Below, one piece after another: positions 1 through 8,825 of a stretch of 64,000 nucleotides of DNA. Numbering within the stretch: the stretch's first letter is position 1; every line of letters begins with the position of its first letter. The notes under the pieces were generated by a model. It had not been told where the DNA came from and ran no database searches. It saw only the letters and a program-made list of their open reading frames with translations. Location of the stretch: contig DAIDKF010000014.1 of NCBI GenBank assembly GCA_027450185.1, forward strand, positions 1-64,000. The letters run 5' to 3'. Position numbers and translations under genes: made by a program. This DNA is from Granulicella sp. (GTDB lineage Bacteria > Acidobacteriota > Terriglobia > Terriglobales > Acidobacteriaceae).

Positions 1-880
1 TGAGTTCGGCGGCCCTGGGAAGGCTCATGCCGGCGTCTGCGTTGAGGCCGCTTTTGCGGGTGAGGACGCGGGTGATCTGGCGGACGCGGTCGGCGCGGTA
101 GTTGAAGCAGATGACTGCGTCGCCTTCGCGGATGGGGCCGACGGGCTGGTTGTGAGCGTCGATGCAGACGAAGGGTTCGACGAACTCGTCGGTGATGCCG
201 TTGTTGTAGCTCTCAATGACGCGCGCGTGGGGATCCTGATACTTCCCGGGGGCGTCGGCGGTGACCATGGCGCGGAAGGCTTTGGCTTCCTTCTCCCAGC
301 GATAATCGCGGTCCATGGCGTAGTAGCGGCCGCTGACGCTGGCGAGTTGGCCGACGCCGTACTCGGCGAACTTTTGCTGGAGTTCCTGGAGGTAGCCGGC
401 ACCGTTGGTGGGGAGGGTGTCGCGGCCGTCGAGGAAGGCGTGGACATAGACGCGCTTGAGGTTGTGCTGCGCGGCGAGGCGGAGCAGAGCGTAGAGATGG
501 CGCTGCTGGGAGTGGACGCCGCCGTCGGAGACGAGGCCGATGAGGTGGAGGGCATGGCCCTGCGCGGCGACATCGACGGCCTTGAGGAGAGTGGGGTCCT
601 TGAAGAAGTCGCCGGAGGCGATGGCGTTATCGATGCGGGTAATATCCATGTGGACGATGCGGCCGGCGCCGATGTTGAGATGGCCGACTTCGCTGTTGCC
701 CATCTGTCCGTCGGGAAGGCCGACGAAGTGGTTACTGGCGTGGATGAGGGTGTTGGGGTACTCGCGGAGGAGCCGATCGTAGGTGGGCTTGCGGGCCAGT
801 GCAATGGCGTTGCCGTGGGTCTCGGGGCGATAGCCCCAGCCGTCGAGGATGGTGAGGATTACCGGGGGCGTGATTCTCAT
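1..880 (-). CDS. gpmI: 2,3-bisphosphoglycerate-independent phosphoglycerate mutase (3' end outside window)
   Basis: Converts 3-phosphoglycerate to 2-phosphoglycerate in cytosolic glycolysis, using two metal ions and a phosphoserine intermediate. The visible 293 codons begin [16 protein letters not shown], with the metal-ligand Asp in LDGWG, and carry the hallmark MGNSEVGH at residues 60-67 whose Ser63 is the catalytic phosphoserine. The later segments HAFLDGRDT and NYRADRVRQ also match the family. Roughly 210 C-terminal residues of a usual 510 lie beyond position 1. The ATG at 880 has no Shine-Dalgarno; a TAAACT hexamer at 888-893 (read on the minus strand) ends 7 nt before it, so the mRNA may be leaderless. 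It lies near eno, the next enzyme of the pathway. Confidence 0.95.
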   Translation of the reverse strand, partial: MRITPPVILTILDGWGYRPETHGNAIALARKPTYDRLLREYPNTLIHASNHFVGLPDGQMGNSEVGHLNIGAGRIVHMDITRIDNAIASGDFFKDPTLLKAVDVAAQGHALHLIGLVSDGGVHSQQRHLYALLRLAAQHNLKRVYVHAFLDGRDTLPTNGAGYLQELQQKFAEYGVGQLASVSGRYYAMDRDYRWEKEAKAFRAMVTADAPGKYQDPHARVIESYNNGITDEFVEPFVCIDAHNQPVGPIREGDAVICFNYRADRVRQITRVLTRKSGLNADAGMSLPRAAEL

Positions 881-887
881 GGGTACA

Positions 888-893
888 AGTTTA
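888..893 (-). promoter_or_regulatory. -10-like hexamer of gpmI at leaderless distance
   Basis: Minus-strand TAAACT ends 7 nt before the gpmI ATG. No -35 consensus and no Shine-Dalgarno are visible. It is one member of the window-wide leaderless pattern. Confidence 0.4.
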
Positions 894-1061
894 CTTGGTC
901 GCGCGGGATGGGGCTGTGGTGGGACGCACAGGATTGTGGTTCATGTGGCTGGATGCACGCCAGAAGCGGAAGAACAGGGGGCGCTCCGCTGCGCTGCGGC
1001 AGAGGCGACATACGTGTGAGGGGGAGAGATGCCGCTCGGCAGGCTGCGATGGGTGTGATGC

Positions 1062-1478
1062 TTAGGGCTTCGTTTTCTTCGCGGGTTTCGACTTGAGGGA
1101 GCTGTTGAAGGTTACTGCTTCGCGGATGAGTGTCTTGAAGGCGGACTCGTTCACTTCTTCTCCTTCGTGGATGTCGATTGCGCGGCGGACGTTTCCTTCG
1201 AGGCTGGAGTTGAAGAGATGGGTAGGGTCCTTCAGGGACGCGCCCTTGGCGAAGGTCAGCTTTACGACCTTCTTGTAGGTCTCGCCTGTGCAGAGAATGC
1301 CGTCGTGCGACCAGACTGGAGTGCCCCACTTCCACTCCTCCACGACGGCGGGGTCTGCTACCTGGATGAGCTTGCGCATTCTGCTGAGGGTCTCGCCACG
1401 CCAGTCGTCAAGCTCGGCGATTCTGTTCGAGATGAGATCCGATACCGATGGGTCTGGGCTTGCGGCTGGCTTTTTCAT
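1062..1478 (-). CDS. DUF1801-type protein
   Basis: A 138-residue soluble protein resembling the DUF1801/YdhG-like family, which adopts an SRPBCC-independent small fold of unproven function. Recognisable features are the early RIAELDDWRGETLSRMRKLI segment, the EEWKWGTPVWSHDG stretch typical of the family, and KLTFAKGASLKDP near the middle. The C terminus is Lys/Pro-rich. I chose the ATG at 1478 because AGGAGG lies 5 nt upstream; an in-frame extension to 1610 exists but would cross the hairpin after eno. It follows eno on the same strand, separated by a perfect stem-loop, so it is probably transcribed separately or at reduced level. The biochemical role is unknown. Confidence 0.75.
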   Translation of the reverse strand: MKKPAASPDPSVSDLISNRIAELDDWRGETLSRMRKLIQVADPAVVEEWKWGTPVWSHDGILCTGETYKKVVKLTFAKGASLKDPTHLFNSSLEGNVRRAIDIHEGEEVNESAFKTLIREAVTFNSSLKSKPAKKTKP

Positions 1479-1496
1479 GCTGCCTCCTGTAAGCAC

Positions 1497-1523
1497 CTTC
1501 GGCGCGATGAGCTCGCGCCGAAG
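1497..1523 (-). terminator. perfect 11-bp stem-loop after eno
   Basis: The arms 1497-1507 and 1513-1523 are exact reverse complements (CTTCGGCGCGA and TCGCGCCGAAG) around a 5-nt loop. The hairpin sits 22 nt past the eno stop and just before the ribosome site of the next gene. It lacks a T-tract, so it may act as a processing or stability element rather than a classical intrinsic terminator. Confidence 0.6.
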
Positions 1524-1545
1524 GTAAGACATACTTGTGCCAGAG

Positions 1546-2982
<1,437 letters not shown>

Positions 2983-3015
2983 CTAGACTCATCCTGCATC
3001 CTATCGTCCGACTCT

Positions 3016-4446
3016 TCATCCGCCATTGCGCTTGCCCACCGGCCTCATTTTAGCAAAGCGCTGGCGTTGCGTTTCGATGGTGTTGATCGATTGGCGGACA
3101 GTATCGGCGAGCATGGTGAGGATTTCGTCACCCTCTTCGCGGGTGGCGAGGGGCATGCGGAGGCTGACGCGGGTGCCGCGGCCGGGGCGGCTAACGATGT
3201 CGACGCAGGCTTCGTCGCCGTAGAGGACGTGGATGCGCTCGCGGACGTTGCGCATACCGATGCCGGAGCCCTCGCGGACGAGGCCGCTGACGGGTGCGAT
3301 GATGGGGCCGCCGGGCTCGATGCCGACACCGTCGTCTTCGATTTCGAGCAGCAGGCGGTCGTCGGCGATGCGGGAACGGAGGGTGATGGTGCCGCCGGAG
3401 ATGCGGGGTTCGAGGCCGTGCTTGATGCTGTTTTCGATGAGCGGCTGGAGGAGCATCGAAGGGACGATGATGTCGAGGGTGTCGGGGGAGATCTCCTTTG
3501 CGACACGAAGCTTTTCACCGAAGCGGACGACCTCGATGTCGAGATAGTCGTCGGTGAAGGCGAGCTCTTCACTCAAGGGGACAAAGGCCTCGCGGTCGCG
3601 GAGCAAAACGCGGAGGATGTTGCTGAGCTTGACGATCATCTCGCGGGCGAGGTTGGGTTGGGAGCGGACGAGGGAGGCGATGGAGTTGAGCGTATTGAAG
3701 AGGAAGTGCGGGTTGATCTGGCGCTGCAGGGCGTCGAGACGGGCTTCGAGCAGAAGGCGGGATTGCTCTTCGAGCTTGTGCTCGATGCGGACGGCGTTCC
3801 AGATTTTTAGAGGGATGCCGACGACGACAGGAGCACAGGCGCAGATGACCAGCTCGATGAGCCAGGAGGAGGAGTAGAGGGCGAAGTAGCGGCGCGGATC
3901 GAGGTGCGAGAGCAGGCTGGTGGCGAACTGCATCGCGGTGAGAAGAAGCAGGAGAAAGATCTGGCGGTCGAGGTGCGGCCAGGTGACGGTGCGGCGAATC
4001 CAGCGGTAGATGCTGAGGTCGATGAGGGGGGAGAAGGTCCAGATGTTTTCTTCGCCGGCGACACGGCGGTAGGCTCCGAAGATGGCGGCGACGATGAGGT
4101 TGACGGGGAGGGCGAAGAACTCGTGGTGGCCCAGGGCGGGGAGGGCGAGGGCTGCTCCGCCGAGCATGGCGGCCCAGGGACCAAGCAGAAGGCCGAGGAT
4201 GGCGGTGGCCTGGAAGGAGATGTCGGCGGCGAGAAAGTTGGGCACACGCACCCGGACCAGAACACCGAGCATCAGGGGAATGCAGATCCAGGCGGCGAGG
4301 TGGAGCGTCTCGCGGGGGGTGCGATGCTTCAGCAGAAGAAGACGCTTGAAACCGGTGGAGCGCGCGAGCGAACTGGCGACGGCTGCGGCCACGCCGAGTT
4401 CGACCAGCAGCGTGATGAAGATCAATTTGGAGTCGCTGGCGTGCAC
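3016..4446 (-). CDS. LytS/YehU-type sensor histidine kinase
   Basis: A membrane sensor kinase of the LytS group, expected to phosphorylate a LytTR-class regulator. With the GTG at 4446 it has 476 residues: hydrophobic segments at about 8-25, 49-65, 77-106, 113-126, 163-178 and 193-212, then a short coiled linker, the His_kinase box RQINPHFLFNTLNS with His247, and an HATPase domain with LIENSIKHGLEP, DDGVGI and GSGIGMRNVRERI. I prefer GTG 4446 because TM1 then starts at residue 8 and a TACACT hexamer lies 6 nt upstream; a TTG at 4521 is the alternative. No LytTR regulator is adjacent, so the partner is elsewhere. The ligand is unknown. Confidence 0.85.
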   Translation of the reverse strand: MHASDSKLIFITLLVELGVAAAVASSLARSTGFKRLLLLKHRTPRETLHLAAWICIPLMLGVLVRVRVPNFLAADISFQATAILGLLLGPWAAMLGGAALALPALGHHEFFALPVNLIVAAIFGAYRRVAGEENIWTFSPLIDLSIYRWIRRTVTWPHLDRQIFLLLLLTAMQFATSLLSHLDPRRYFALYSSSWLIELVICACAPVVVGIPLKIWNAVRIEHKLEEQSRLLLEARLDALQRQINPHFLFNTLNSIASLVRSQPNLAREMIVKLSNILRVLLRDREAFVPLSEELAFTDDYLDIEVVRFGEKLRVAKEISPDTLDIIVPSMLLQPLIENSIKHGLEPRISGGTITLRSRIADDRLLLEIEDDGVGIEPGGPIIAPVSGLVREGSGIGMRNVRERIHVLYGDEACVDIVSRPGRGTRVSLRMPLATREEGDEILTMLADTVRQSINTIETQRQRFAKMRPVGKRNGG

Positions 4447-4452
4447 GGTTTG

Positions 4453-4458
4453 AGTGTA
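4453..4458 (-). promoter_or_regulatory. -10-like hexamer before the LytS-like kinase
   Basis: Minus-strand TACACT ends 6 nt before the GTG at 4446, the same hexamer and gap as before murA. No Shine-Dalgarno precedes the GTG. It supports the shorter start and a leaderless mRNA. Confidence 0.4.
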
Positions 4459-4706
4459 CGCGTTCGGGAAAGAAGGAAGGCGCTTCTCCAACGTGAGATT
4501 GCGGAGAGATTGCGGGCGCAACCCGGTGGAGGGCCCTTCCCTGTTCCGGCTGATGCGACGTTGCTCCGGCCTCTATGGCCTTGTTCAAGGACGCCTATTT
4601 CCTGGCCATGCGCACAACCGCAGAGCGCGAGAGATGGACCAACCAGTTGCGAAGGGTTCGAGGTTGTGGGGTCTGGGACGGCAATGAAGGATCGCAAACT
4701 TTCTGC

Positions 4707-4736
4707 TTGACATGTGTTGGAGCAATCCACTACTGC
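4707..4736 (+). promoter_or_regulatory. putative promoter of the ArsR-type gene
   Basis: TTGACA at 4707-4712 matches the -35 consensus. After an 18-nt spacer, TACTGC at 4731-4736 is a poor -10. The GTG start follows 6 nt later, so initiation here would again give an almost leaderless transcript. Confidence 0.35.
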
Positions 4737-4742
4737 TTGGTT

Positions 4743-5075
4743 GTGGATAGACTGAGTACGACGTTTGGGGCCCTGTACGATCCGACCCGTAGAGCCATGG
4801 TCGAACGGCTATCCCATGGGCCTGTCTCTATACATAGACTGACGGAACCGTTTGAGCTCTCACAGCAGATGATTTCGAAACATGTTGCCTGCCTGGTCCG
4901 GGCGAGGATTGTGATCAAGACCAAGCGTGGACGAGAGAGTGTGTGCACGCTGAGACCGGAGGCGATTAAGACCATCAGTGAGTGGGCGATCAGCTATCGC
5001 CGATTCTGGGAAGAAAGCTTCGACAAGCTGGAAGTGGTTGTACATCAGATGAAAAACAACGGAGGCAAGGGATGA
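4743..5075 (+). CDS. ArsR-family winged-helix regulator
   Basis: A 110-residue winged-helix repressor of the metal-independent ArsR subgroup that usually accompanies AHSA1 genes. The N terminus DRLSTTFGALYDPTRRAMVERL matches the family, and the recognition region is LSQQMISKHVACLVRARIV followed by the wing TKRGRESVCTL. No cysteine metal-binding motif of the ArsR/SmtB type is visible. The GTG at 4743 places the usual ArsR N terminus at residue 2. The stop overlaps the next start as ATGA, so the two genes are translationally coupled. By family precedent it represses its own operon; the signal is unknown. Confidence 0.85.
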   Translation: MDRLSTTFGALYDPTRRAMVERLSHGPVSIHRLTEPFELSQQMISKHVACLVRARIVIKTKRGRESVCTLRPEAIKTISEWAISYRRFWEESFDKLEVVVHQMKNNGGKG

Positions 5076-5581
5076 GAAACGATAACGCTGACGAGATAGA
5101 GCGGATGGTTGTGACAAGAATATTCAATGCACCACGCGAGCTGGTTTGGCAGGCGTGGACTGACCCGAACTATGCGATGCAGTGGTGGGGACCGAAGGGT
5201 TTTACTACGCCGTTTTGCGAGATGGATTTTCGCGTGGGAGGGAAGTTTCTCATCTGCATGAGATCGCCGGATGGGCAGGAGTTCTGGAACGGCGGGGAAT
5301 ACCACGAGATCGTTCTGCACGAAAAGATCGTGTCCTCCATGTACTTTGCCGATTCGAAGGGAAACAAGGTCGAGCCTGAGGAGTATGGGATAGAACATAA
5401 GGCCATTGAGGGTGCGTACGACGTAACTCTTTTTGAGGACGCGGGAGAGGGCCGGACCAAGCTCACCTTCATTGGCAATGAACCCATGGAGGACGCAAAG
5501 AATAGCGGGCAGGTCGAGGGCTGGTATCAGATTCTCGATAAATTTGCAGCGGTGGTTGAGGGGCTAGCACGGGCGAAGTAG
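5072..5581 (+). CDS. SRPBCC/AHSA1-domain protein
   Basis: A 169-residue protein of the START/Bet v1-like SRPBCC superfamily, AHSA1 branch, which forms a hydrophobic ligand cavity. Family features are TRIFNAPRELVWQAWTDP, the QWWGPKGFTTP segment, FRVGGKFLICMRSPDG, and the C-terminal helix EGWYQILDKFAAVVEGL. The role is not established in this family; paired ArsR regulators suggest a stress or small-molecule response. Its ATG at 5072 overlaps the regulator stop by 4 nt, forming a two-gene operon. A strong hairpin lies 32 nt past its stop. Confidence 0.85.
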   Translation: MRNDNADEIERMVVTRIFNAPRELVWQAWTDPNYAMQWWGPKGFTTPFCEMDFRVGGKFLICMRSPDGQEFWNGGEYHEIVLHEKIVSSMYFADSKGNKVEPEEYGIEHKAIEGAYDVTLFEDAGEGRTKLTFIGNEPMEDAKNSGQVEGWYQILDKFAAVVEGLARAK

Positions 5582-5612
5582 GAGTGGAGAGTTTGGGCGT
5601 CCGGCATGGAAG

Positions 5613-5660
5613 CCCGCACTGTGGTGATCGCTCTGGAGTTACAGATCATCACGGTGCGGG
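5613..5660. repeat. 17-bp inverted repeat between the AHSA1 gene and ribA
   Basis: Arms 5613-5629 and 5644-5660 pair over 17 positions when two G-U wobbles are allowed, around a 14-nt loop. No T-tract follows on either strand. It may act as a Rho-independent stop or a structured 3' UTR for the ArsR operon. It does not match the FMN riboswitch often found before riboflavin genes. Confidence 0.6.
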
Positions 5661-5767
5661 AGCGGACGGTGCCGGAGCGTGCGCATGGTTCGGTTGGCGA
5701 TGGAGGGACCAGCGGCGGAAGCCATGCAGGATGTTGCCCGTGAATCGTTGCGTGGGAGGTGGGAATC

Positions 5768-5773
5768 TATAAT
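5768..5773 (+). promoter_or_regulatory. TATAAT -10 element of ribA
   Basis: A perfect TATAAT ends 5 nt before the ribA ATG, so the predicted transcription start falls on the start codon. The nearest purine-rich stretch (GGGAGGT, 5754-5760) is too far upstream to act as a ribosome site. There is no convincing -35. Confidence 0.55.
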
Positions 5774-5778
5774 AGGGT

Positions 5779-6396
5779 ATGCCGTATAGCAGCGTTCGCA
5801 AGGTGGCAGGTGCAGAGTTCCCTACGCGGTGGGGACAGTTTCGCATTCTTGGGTTTGAGGGTGTGGCGGAGCCGGGGTCGGCTTCGTTGAAGCGCGTGGA
5901 CAATGTGGTCGCGCTGACGATGGGGGATCTGTCGGCGGCTCCTCCGCTGGTGAGGATTCATTCGATGTGTCTGACCGGCGATGTGTTCCACTCGCTGCGC
6001 TGCGACTGCCACGACCAACTGCACCTGGCGCTGGGGATGATTGCCAGGGAGGGTGCGGGGATTCTGCTGTATGAAGAGCAGGAGGGGCGTGGGATCGGGC
6101 TGATGGCCAAGCTGCGCGCGTATGAGTTGCAGGACAAGGGCCGGGACACGATCGAGGCGAACCTGGAGCTGGGTTTTCGGGCGGACTATCGGGAGTTTGA
6201 GCTGCCGGCAGAGATTCTGAAGGCGCTGCATATTCCGGCGGTGCGGCTGATTACGAATAACCCGGAGAAGGTGGCGGCGCTGGAGGCGGCGGGGATTCGC
6301 GTGGCAGAGAGGGTGTCGGCAACGATACCCGCGGAACCTACGTTTGAGCGGTACCTGGAGACCAAGCGCGACAAGATGGGGCATCTGTTGAGCTGA
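5779..6396 (+). CDS. ribA: GTP cyclohydrolase II
   Basis: Opens the GTP ring to give the pyrimidine precursor of riboflavin, releasing formate and pyrophosphate. The 205-residue protein is a stand-alone GTP cyclohydrolase II, without the DHBP synthase domain often fused in bacteria. It has the zinc-binding cysteines in IHSMCLTGDVF and LRCDCHDQL, the EEQEGRGIGLMAKLRAY catalytic segment, LELGFRADYREF, the RLITNNPEKV nucleotide loop, and the terminal YLETKRDKMGHLL. No other riboflavin gene is nearby and no FMN riboswitch is seen. A TATAAT lies directly before the ATG, suggesting a leaderless message. Confidence 0.93.
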   Translation: MPYSSVRKVAGAEFPTRWGQFRILGFEGVAEPGSASLKRVDNVVALTMGDLSAAPPLVRIHSMCLTGDVFHSLRCDCHDQLHLALGMIAREGAGILLYEEQEGRGIGLMAKLRAYELQDKGRDTIEANLELGFRADYREFELPAEILKALHIPAVRLITNNPEKVAALEAAGIRVAERVSATIPAEPTFERYLETKRDKMGHLLS

Positions 6397-6496
6397 GTTC
6401 GGTGCGCTCGGGGTGCTTCGCGGATGCTCAGGGTTCTCAGGTGCTTCGCGTGCGTCGTTGATGGCGGGGGTGCATCCAACCATGAGGGAGAAGAAC

Positions 6497-7105
6497 ATGC
6501 CGATCAATCTGGATGAAGTGAAGTCTGGCCCGATGGAGTCCGGGGTGCTGGAGGTTATTTTGAAGCGGTGGAGCCCGCGGTCGTTTGCCGATAAGGCGGT
6601 GCCGAGTGCAGATCTGACGAAGATTTTTACGGCTGCGGCATGGGCGGCGTCGAGCTATAACGAACAGCCGTGGCGTTTCCTTGTCGGCAAAAGGGGCGAT
6701 GAGACGTATGCGAAGATTCTGGATTCGCTGGTGGAGTTCAATCAGGCCTGGGCGAAGACGGCACCGGTGCTGATCCTCTCGGTGGGCAAGAGAACGTTTT
6801 CATCCAATGGACACCAGAATGGATATGGGTTGCATGATACGGGTGCGGCGTCAGCGAATATGAGCCTGCAGGCGACTGCGTTGGGGCTGCATACGCATGG
6901 CATGGGCGGCGTGGACAAAGAAAAGGCGCGGAAGCTGTTTGGGATTCCTGAAGACTTTGAAGTAGGTGCGGCGTGGGCTCTGGGGTACGTGGGCGACCCG
7001 GAGGCGCTGCCCGACGCGTATCGCGAGATGGAGACGGCGGCTCGAACGCGGAAGGCGCTGAAGGAGTTTGTGTTTGGCGCATGGGAGAAGGCTGCGGAGT
7101 TGTAG
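6497..7105 (+). CDS. nitroreductase-family flavoprotein
   Basis: A 202-residue FMN-dependent oxidoreductase of the nitroreductase family. The N-terminal RWSPRSFADKAV is the typical FMN-phosphate contact (R-S-R-like), followed by AAWAASSYNEQPWRFLV, the conserved S-x-N-x-Q-P-W signature. Other family features are LHDTGAASANMSLQATALGL, THGMGG and ALGYVGDPEALP. The substrate cannot be read from sequence; quinones or nitroaromatics are family norms. I chose the ATG at 6497 because GGGAGAA lies upstream at good distance; an ATG at 6482 is also in frame. It converges on the DinB-like gene with only 47 bp between stops. Confidence 0.85.
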   Translation: MPINLDEVKSGPMESGVLEVILKRWSPRSFADKAVPSADLTKIFTAAAWAASSYNEQPWRFLVGKRGDETYAKILDSLVEFNQAWAKTAPVLILSVGKRTFSSNGHQNGYGLHDTGAASANMSLQATALGLHTHGMGGVDKEKARKLFGIPEDFEVGAAWALGYVGDPEALPDAYREMETAARTRKALKEFVFGAWEKAAEL

Positions 7106-7152
7106 CCCTGCTCTGCGCGGACGGTGGGAGGCGGCTGTGCGCGGGGGCCAGA

Positions 7153-7677
7153 CTAGGAAGCAGTGACGAGTTTGGCTGTGGTAACGAGTTGACCGGTGTG
7201 GCGCTGGGTGTGGTCGGCACAGTGGACCAGGAGGCCGGCGACGGTGGTGGGGAACTGCTTGCGGCCGATGCCGCAGGGGTCAGCGAAACGGTCAGGGGAG
7301 ATGGCGCGGATGCGGTCGGCGGCGCGGGCGAGGCCGGTGCGGAACTCGGCGCGAGCTTCGGCGGCAGAGCCTTCGGCCAACTCGGTTTTGAGGGCGAAGA
7401 GTTGGTCCGGGGTGAGCTGGTTCCCTTCTGCGTAGGTGAGCAGGCGGTCGAGCGAGCGGACGATGTGGCGCAGGTGAAATGCGATGGGTGGTAGGCCGGA
7501 GGGCCGGGCGAGTAGCTGGGCGTCGCTGAGGGGGCCGGTCCAGCGGGCAGCATCCTCGGCGGAGAGTTCGAGTGCGTGCAGAACGGCGCGGCGGACGGGG
7601 TCGATGTCGGTGAGAGTGCCGCGCAGCCAGGGTTCGGCGGGAGGGCTGTTCGGGGTGGTGGATTCGCTCATGGACAT
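7153..7677 (-). CDS. DinB-like four-helix metalloprotein
   Basis: A 174-residue protein of the DinB_2 superfamily, four-helix proteins that bind a divalent metal through three histidines. The candidate ligands are the His of HLRHIVRSL and the two in HCADHTQRHTGQL near the C terminus. Family relatives serve in bacillithiol, mycothiol and related thiol transfer chemistry, but the function here is open. A minus-strand TATAAT at 7716-7721 lies about 38 nt before the ATG, giving a conventional short leader. The N-terminal 20 residues look disordered. Confidence 0.75.
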   Translation of the reverse strand: MSMSESTTPNSPPAEPWLRGTLTDIDPVRRAVLHALELSAEDAARWTGPLSDAQLLARPSGLPPIAFHLRHIVRSLDRLLTYAEGNQLTPDQLFALKTELAEGSAAEARAEFRTGLARAADRIRAISPDRFADPCGIGRKQFPTTVAGLLVHCADHTQRHTGQLVTTAKLVTAS

Positions 7678-7715
7678 ACCGTGTGAGGCAACTTTGCAGG
7701 ACTCAGGCCGGGAAG

Positions 7716-7721
7716 ATTATA
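7716..7721 (-). promoter_or_regulatory. -10 candidate of the DinB-like gene
   Basis: Perfect TATAAT on the minus strand, 38 nt upstream of the ATG at 7677. No clear -35 is visible 16-18 nt further upstream. Confidence 0.4.
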
Positions 7722-7789
7722 ACCAAGTCTCCAAGGCTTCCCTCCGAGGCTAAAGCTGCGTTAGCTGCGTTGATCGAGATGACGTTGCA

Positions 7790-7807
7790 GCGGGGAAAAA
7801 ATCCCGC
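7790..7807 (-). terminator. hairpin with an A/T6 loop past the P-loop kinase gene
   Basis: GCGGG at 7790-7794 pairs with CCCGC at 7803-7807 around a loop containing a run of six A (T on the minus strand). It is located 18 nt past the stop of the gene ending at 7825. The stem is short, so it is a weak terminator candidate. Confidence 0.35.
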
Positions 7808-7824
7808 CGCTTAAAGCGTATGGC

Positions 7825-8688
7825 CTACGTTGAGATTGCCTGGGCTTCAGGTGCGGCTTCGGATGTGGCGTCGGGATCAGGAACAGCTTCAGAGGTGGGA
7901 GCGGCTCCTTTGACACGGACGACGGTGATCTTGTCAAAGCCCTCCTTGAAGGCGGGGGGGCGGAGGCGCTCGGCCATCTTGTGCATGACGTCGTCGGTGA
8001 CCTGACGGTCGCGCTTGGAGTTGCGCTCCAGGCAGACGGCGAGGGGCACGTCGAAGAAGACGGCCTGCACCTCGTAGCCAAAACTCTTCGCCATCTTGAT
8101 CCACTGGCGGCGCTCATGCGGGCTGAGGTTGGTGGCGTCGACGTAGTTCCAGGGCATCTTGGCGATGAGGCGGGCGCGGAGAAGGCTGCGCAGAGTGCTG
8201 AAGACCAGGCCCTGATAACGCTGCTCGGTGATGTCGTCGAAGAGGATGTTGCGCAGCATGTCGCTGGAGAGCGGGGTTACGCCGCGACGCTTGTACCAGG
8301 TGGTCTTGCCGGAACCGGGAAGGCCGATGGTGAGGACGACATAGCCGCGGGGAGATTTATTGGGGACAGCCTCGGGGCCGGCGGGCGGTGTGGCGAGAGA
8401 TTCGGGCTGCGTCTCGTGGACAAGCTGAGGCGGGTGATGCGCGGGGGGCTCGGGCACTGGCGTCGGCTGCGGGGTAACGGCAGCGGCGTGATCGGCGGCC
8501 GGGGTGAGGGATGGTGGTGGGGCTTCGGCCTGGGTTTGGGCCGGCGGCAAGGGCTCGGGATAGTCGGGTCGCAGGGGTGCGGGTTGGTTCGCAGGAATCT
8601 CCTGCCCAATCTTGCCCGTGGACTCCGATTCGTTCGGACCACGCTTCGTGCGTCTTCTCATGAGTGTCTCGCGCAACCATTCGCGCAT
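7825..8688 (-). CDS. P-loop kinase (polynucleotide-kinase-like) with Pro-rich N-terminal linker
   Basis: A 287-residue protein with an AAA_33/PNKP-like kinase domain. Walker A is GLPGSGKT at about 122-129, followed by LSSDMLRNILFDD, the substrate region WNYVDATNLSPHERRQW, and RNSKRDRQVTDDVMHKM, which supplies the lid arginines. Relatives phosphorylate nucleic-acid 5' ends or small molecules; the substrate here is unknown. Residues 30-112 are a low-complexity Pro/Ala/Gln/Glu linker, and the tail is also Ala/Pro/Glu-rich, unlike the compact kinase core. I used the ATG at 8688; a TTG at 8724 and an ATG at 8661 are alternatives, none with a good ribosome site. Confidence 0.75.
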   Translation of the reverse strand: MREWLRETLMRRRTKRGPNESESTGKIGQEIPANQPAPLRPDYPEPLPPAQTQAEAPPPSLTPAADHAAAVTPQPTPVPEPPAHHPPQLVHETQPESLATPPAGPEAVPNKSPRGYVVLTIGLPGSGKTTWYKRRGVTPLSSDMLRNILFDDITEQRYQGLVFSTLRSLLRARLIAKMPWNYVDATNLSPHERRQWIKMAKSFGYEVQAVFFDVPLAVCLERNSKRDRQVTDDVMHKMAERLRPPAFKEGFDKITVVRVKGAAPTSEAVPDPDATSEAAPEAQAIST

Positions 8689-8825
8689 AGCTGGTTTGTA
8701 ACACAAGCGTTCGGTCTGCCGCAAAAGTGGTGCAGAAGGGTGGGGATTGTTCGGTGTTCGGTTAGCGGTTTGCGATGGCCGATGGGCTTTGGTAGCCTGA
8801 AGGAAATTGTAAGAAATGAGGCATT

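Noticed and set aside
152-1096. Long plus-strand open frame over gpmI
   Set aside because: It is antisense to gpmI, rich in Gly/Val/Ala/Glu from high-GC shadow reading, and matches no family; gpmI on the other strand has clear catalytic motifs.
5582-5778. FMN riboswitch before ribA
   Set aside because: None of the conserved RFN elements is present; the hairpin there has no such junction, and TATAAT abuts the ATG.
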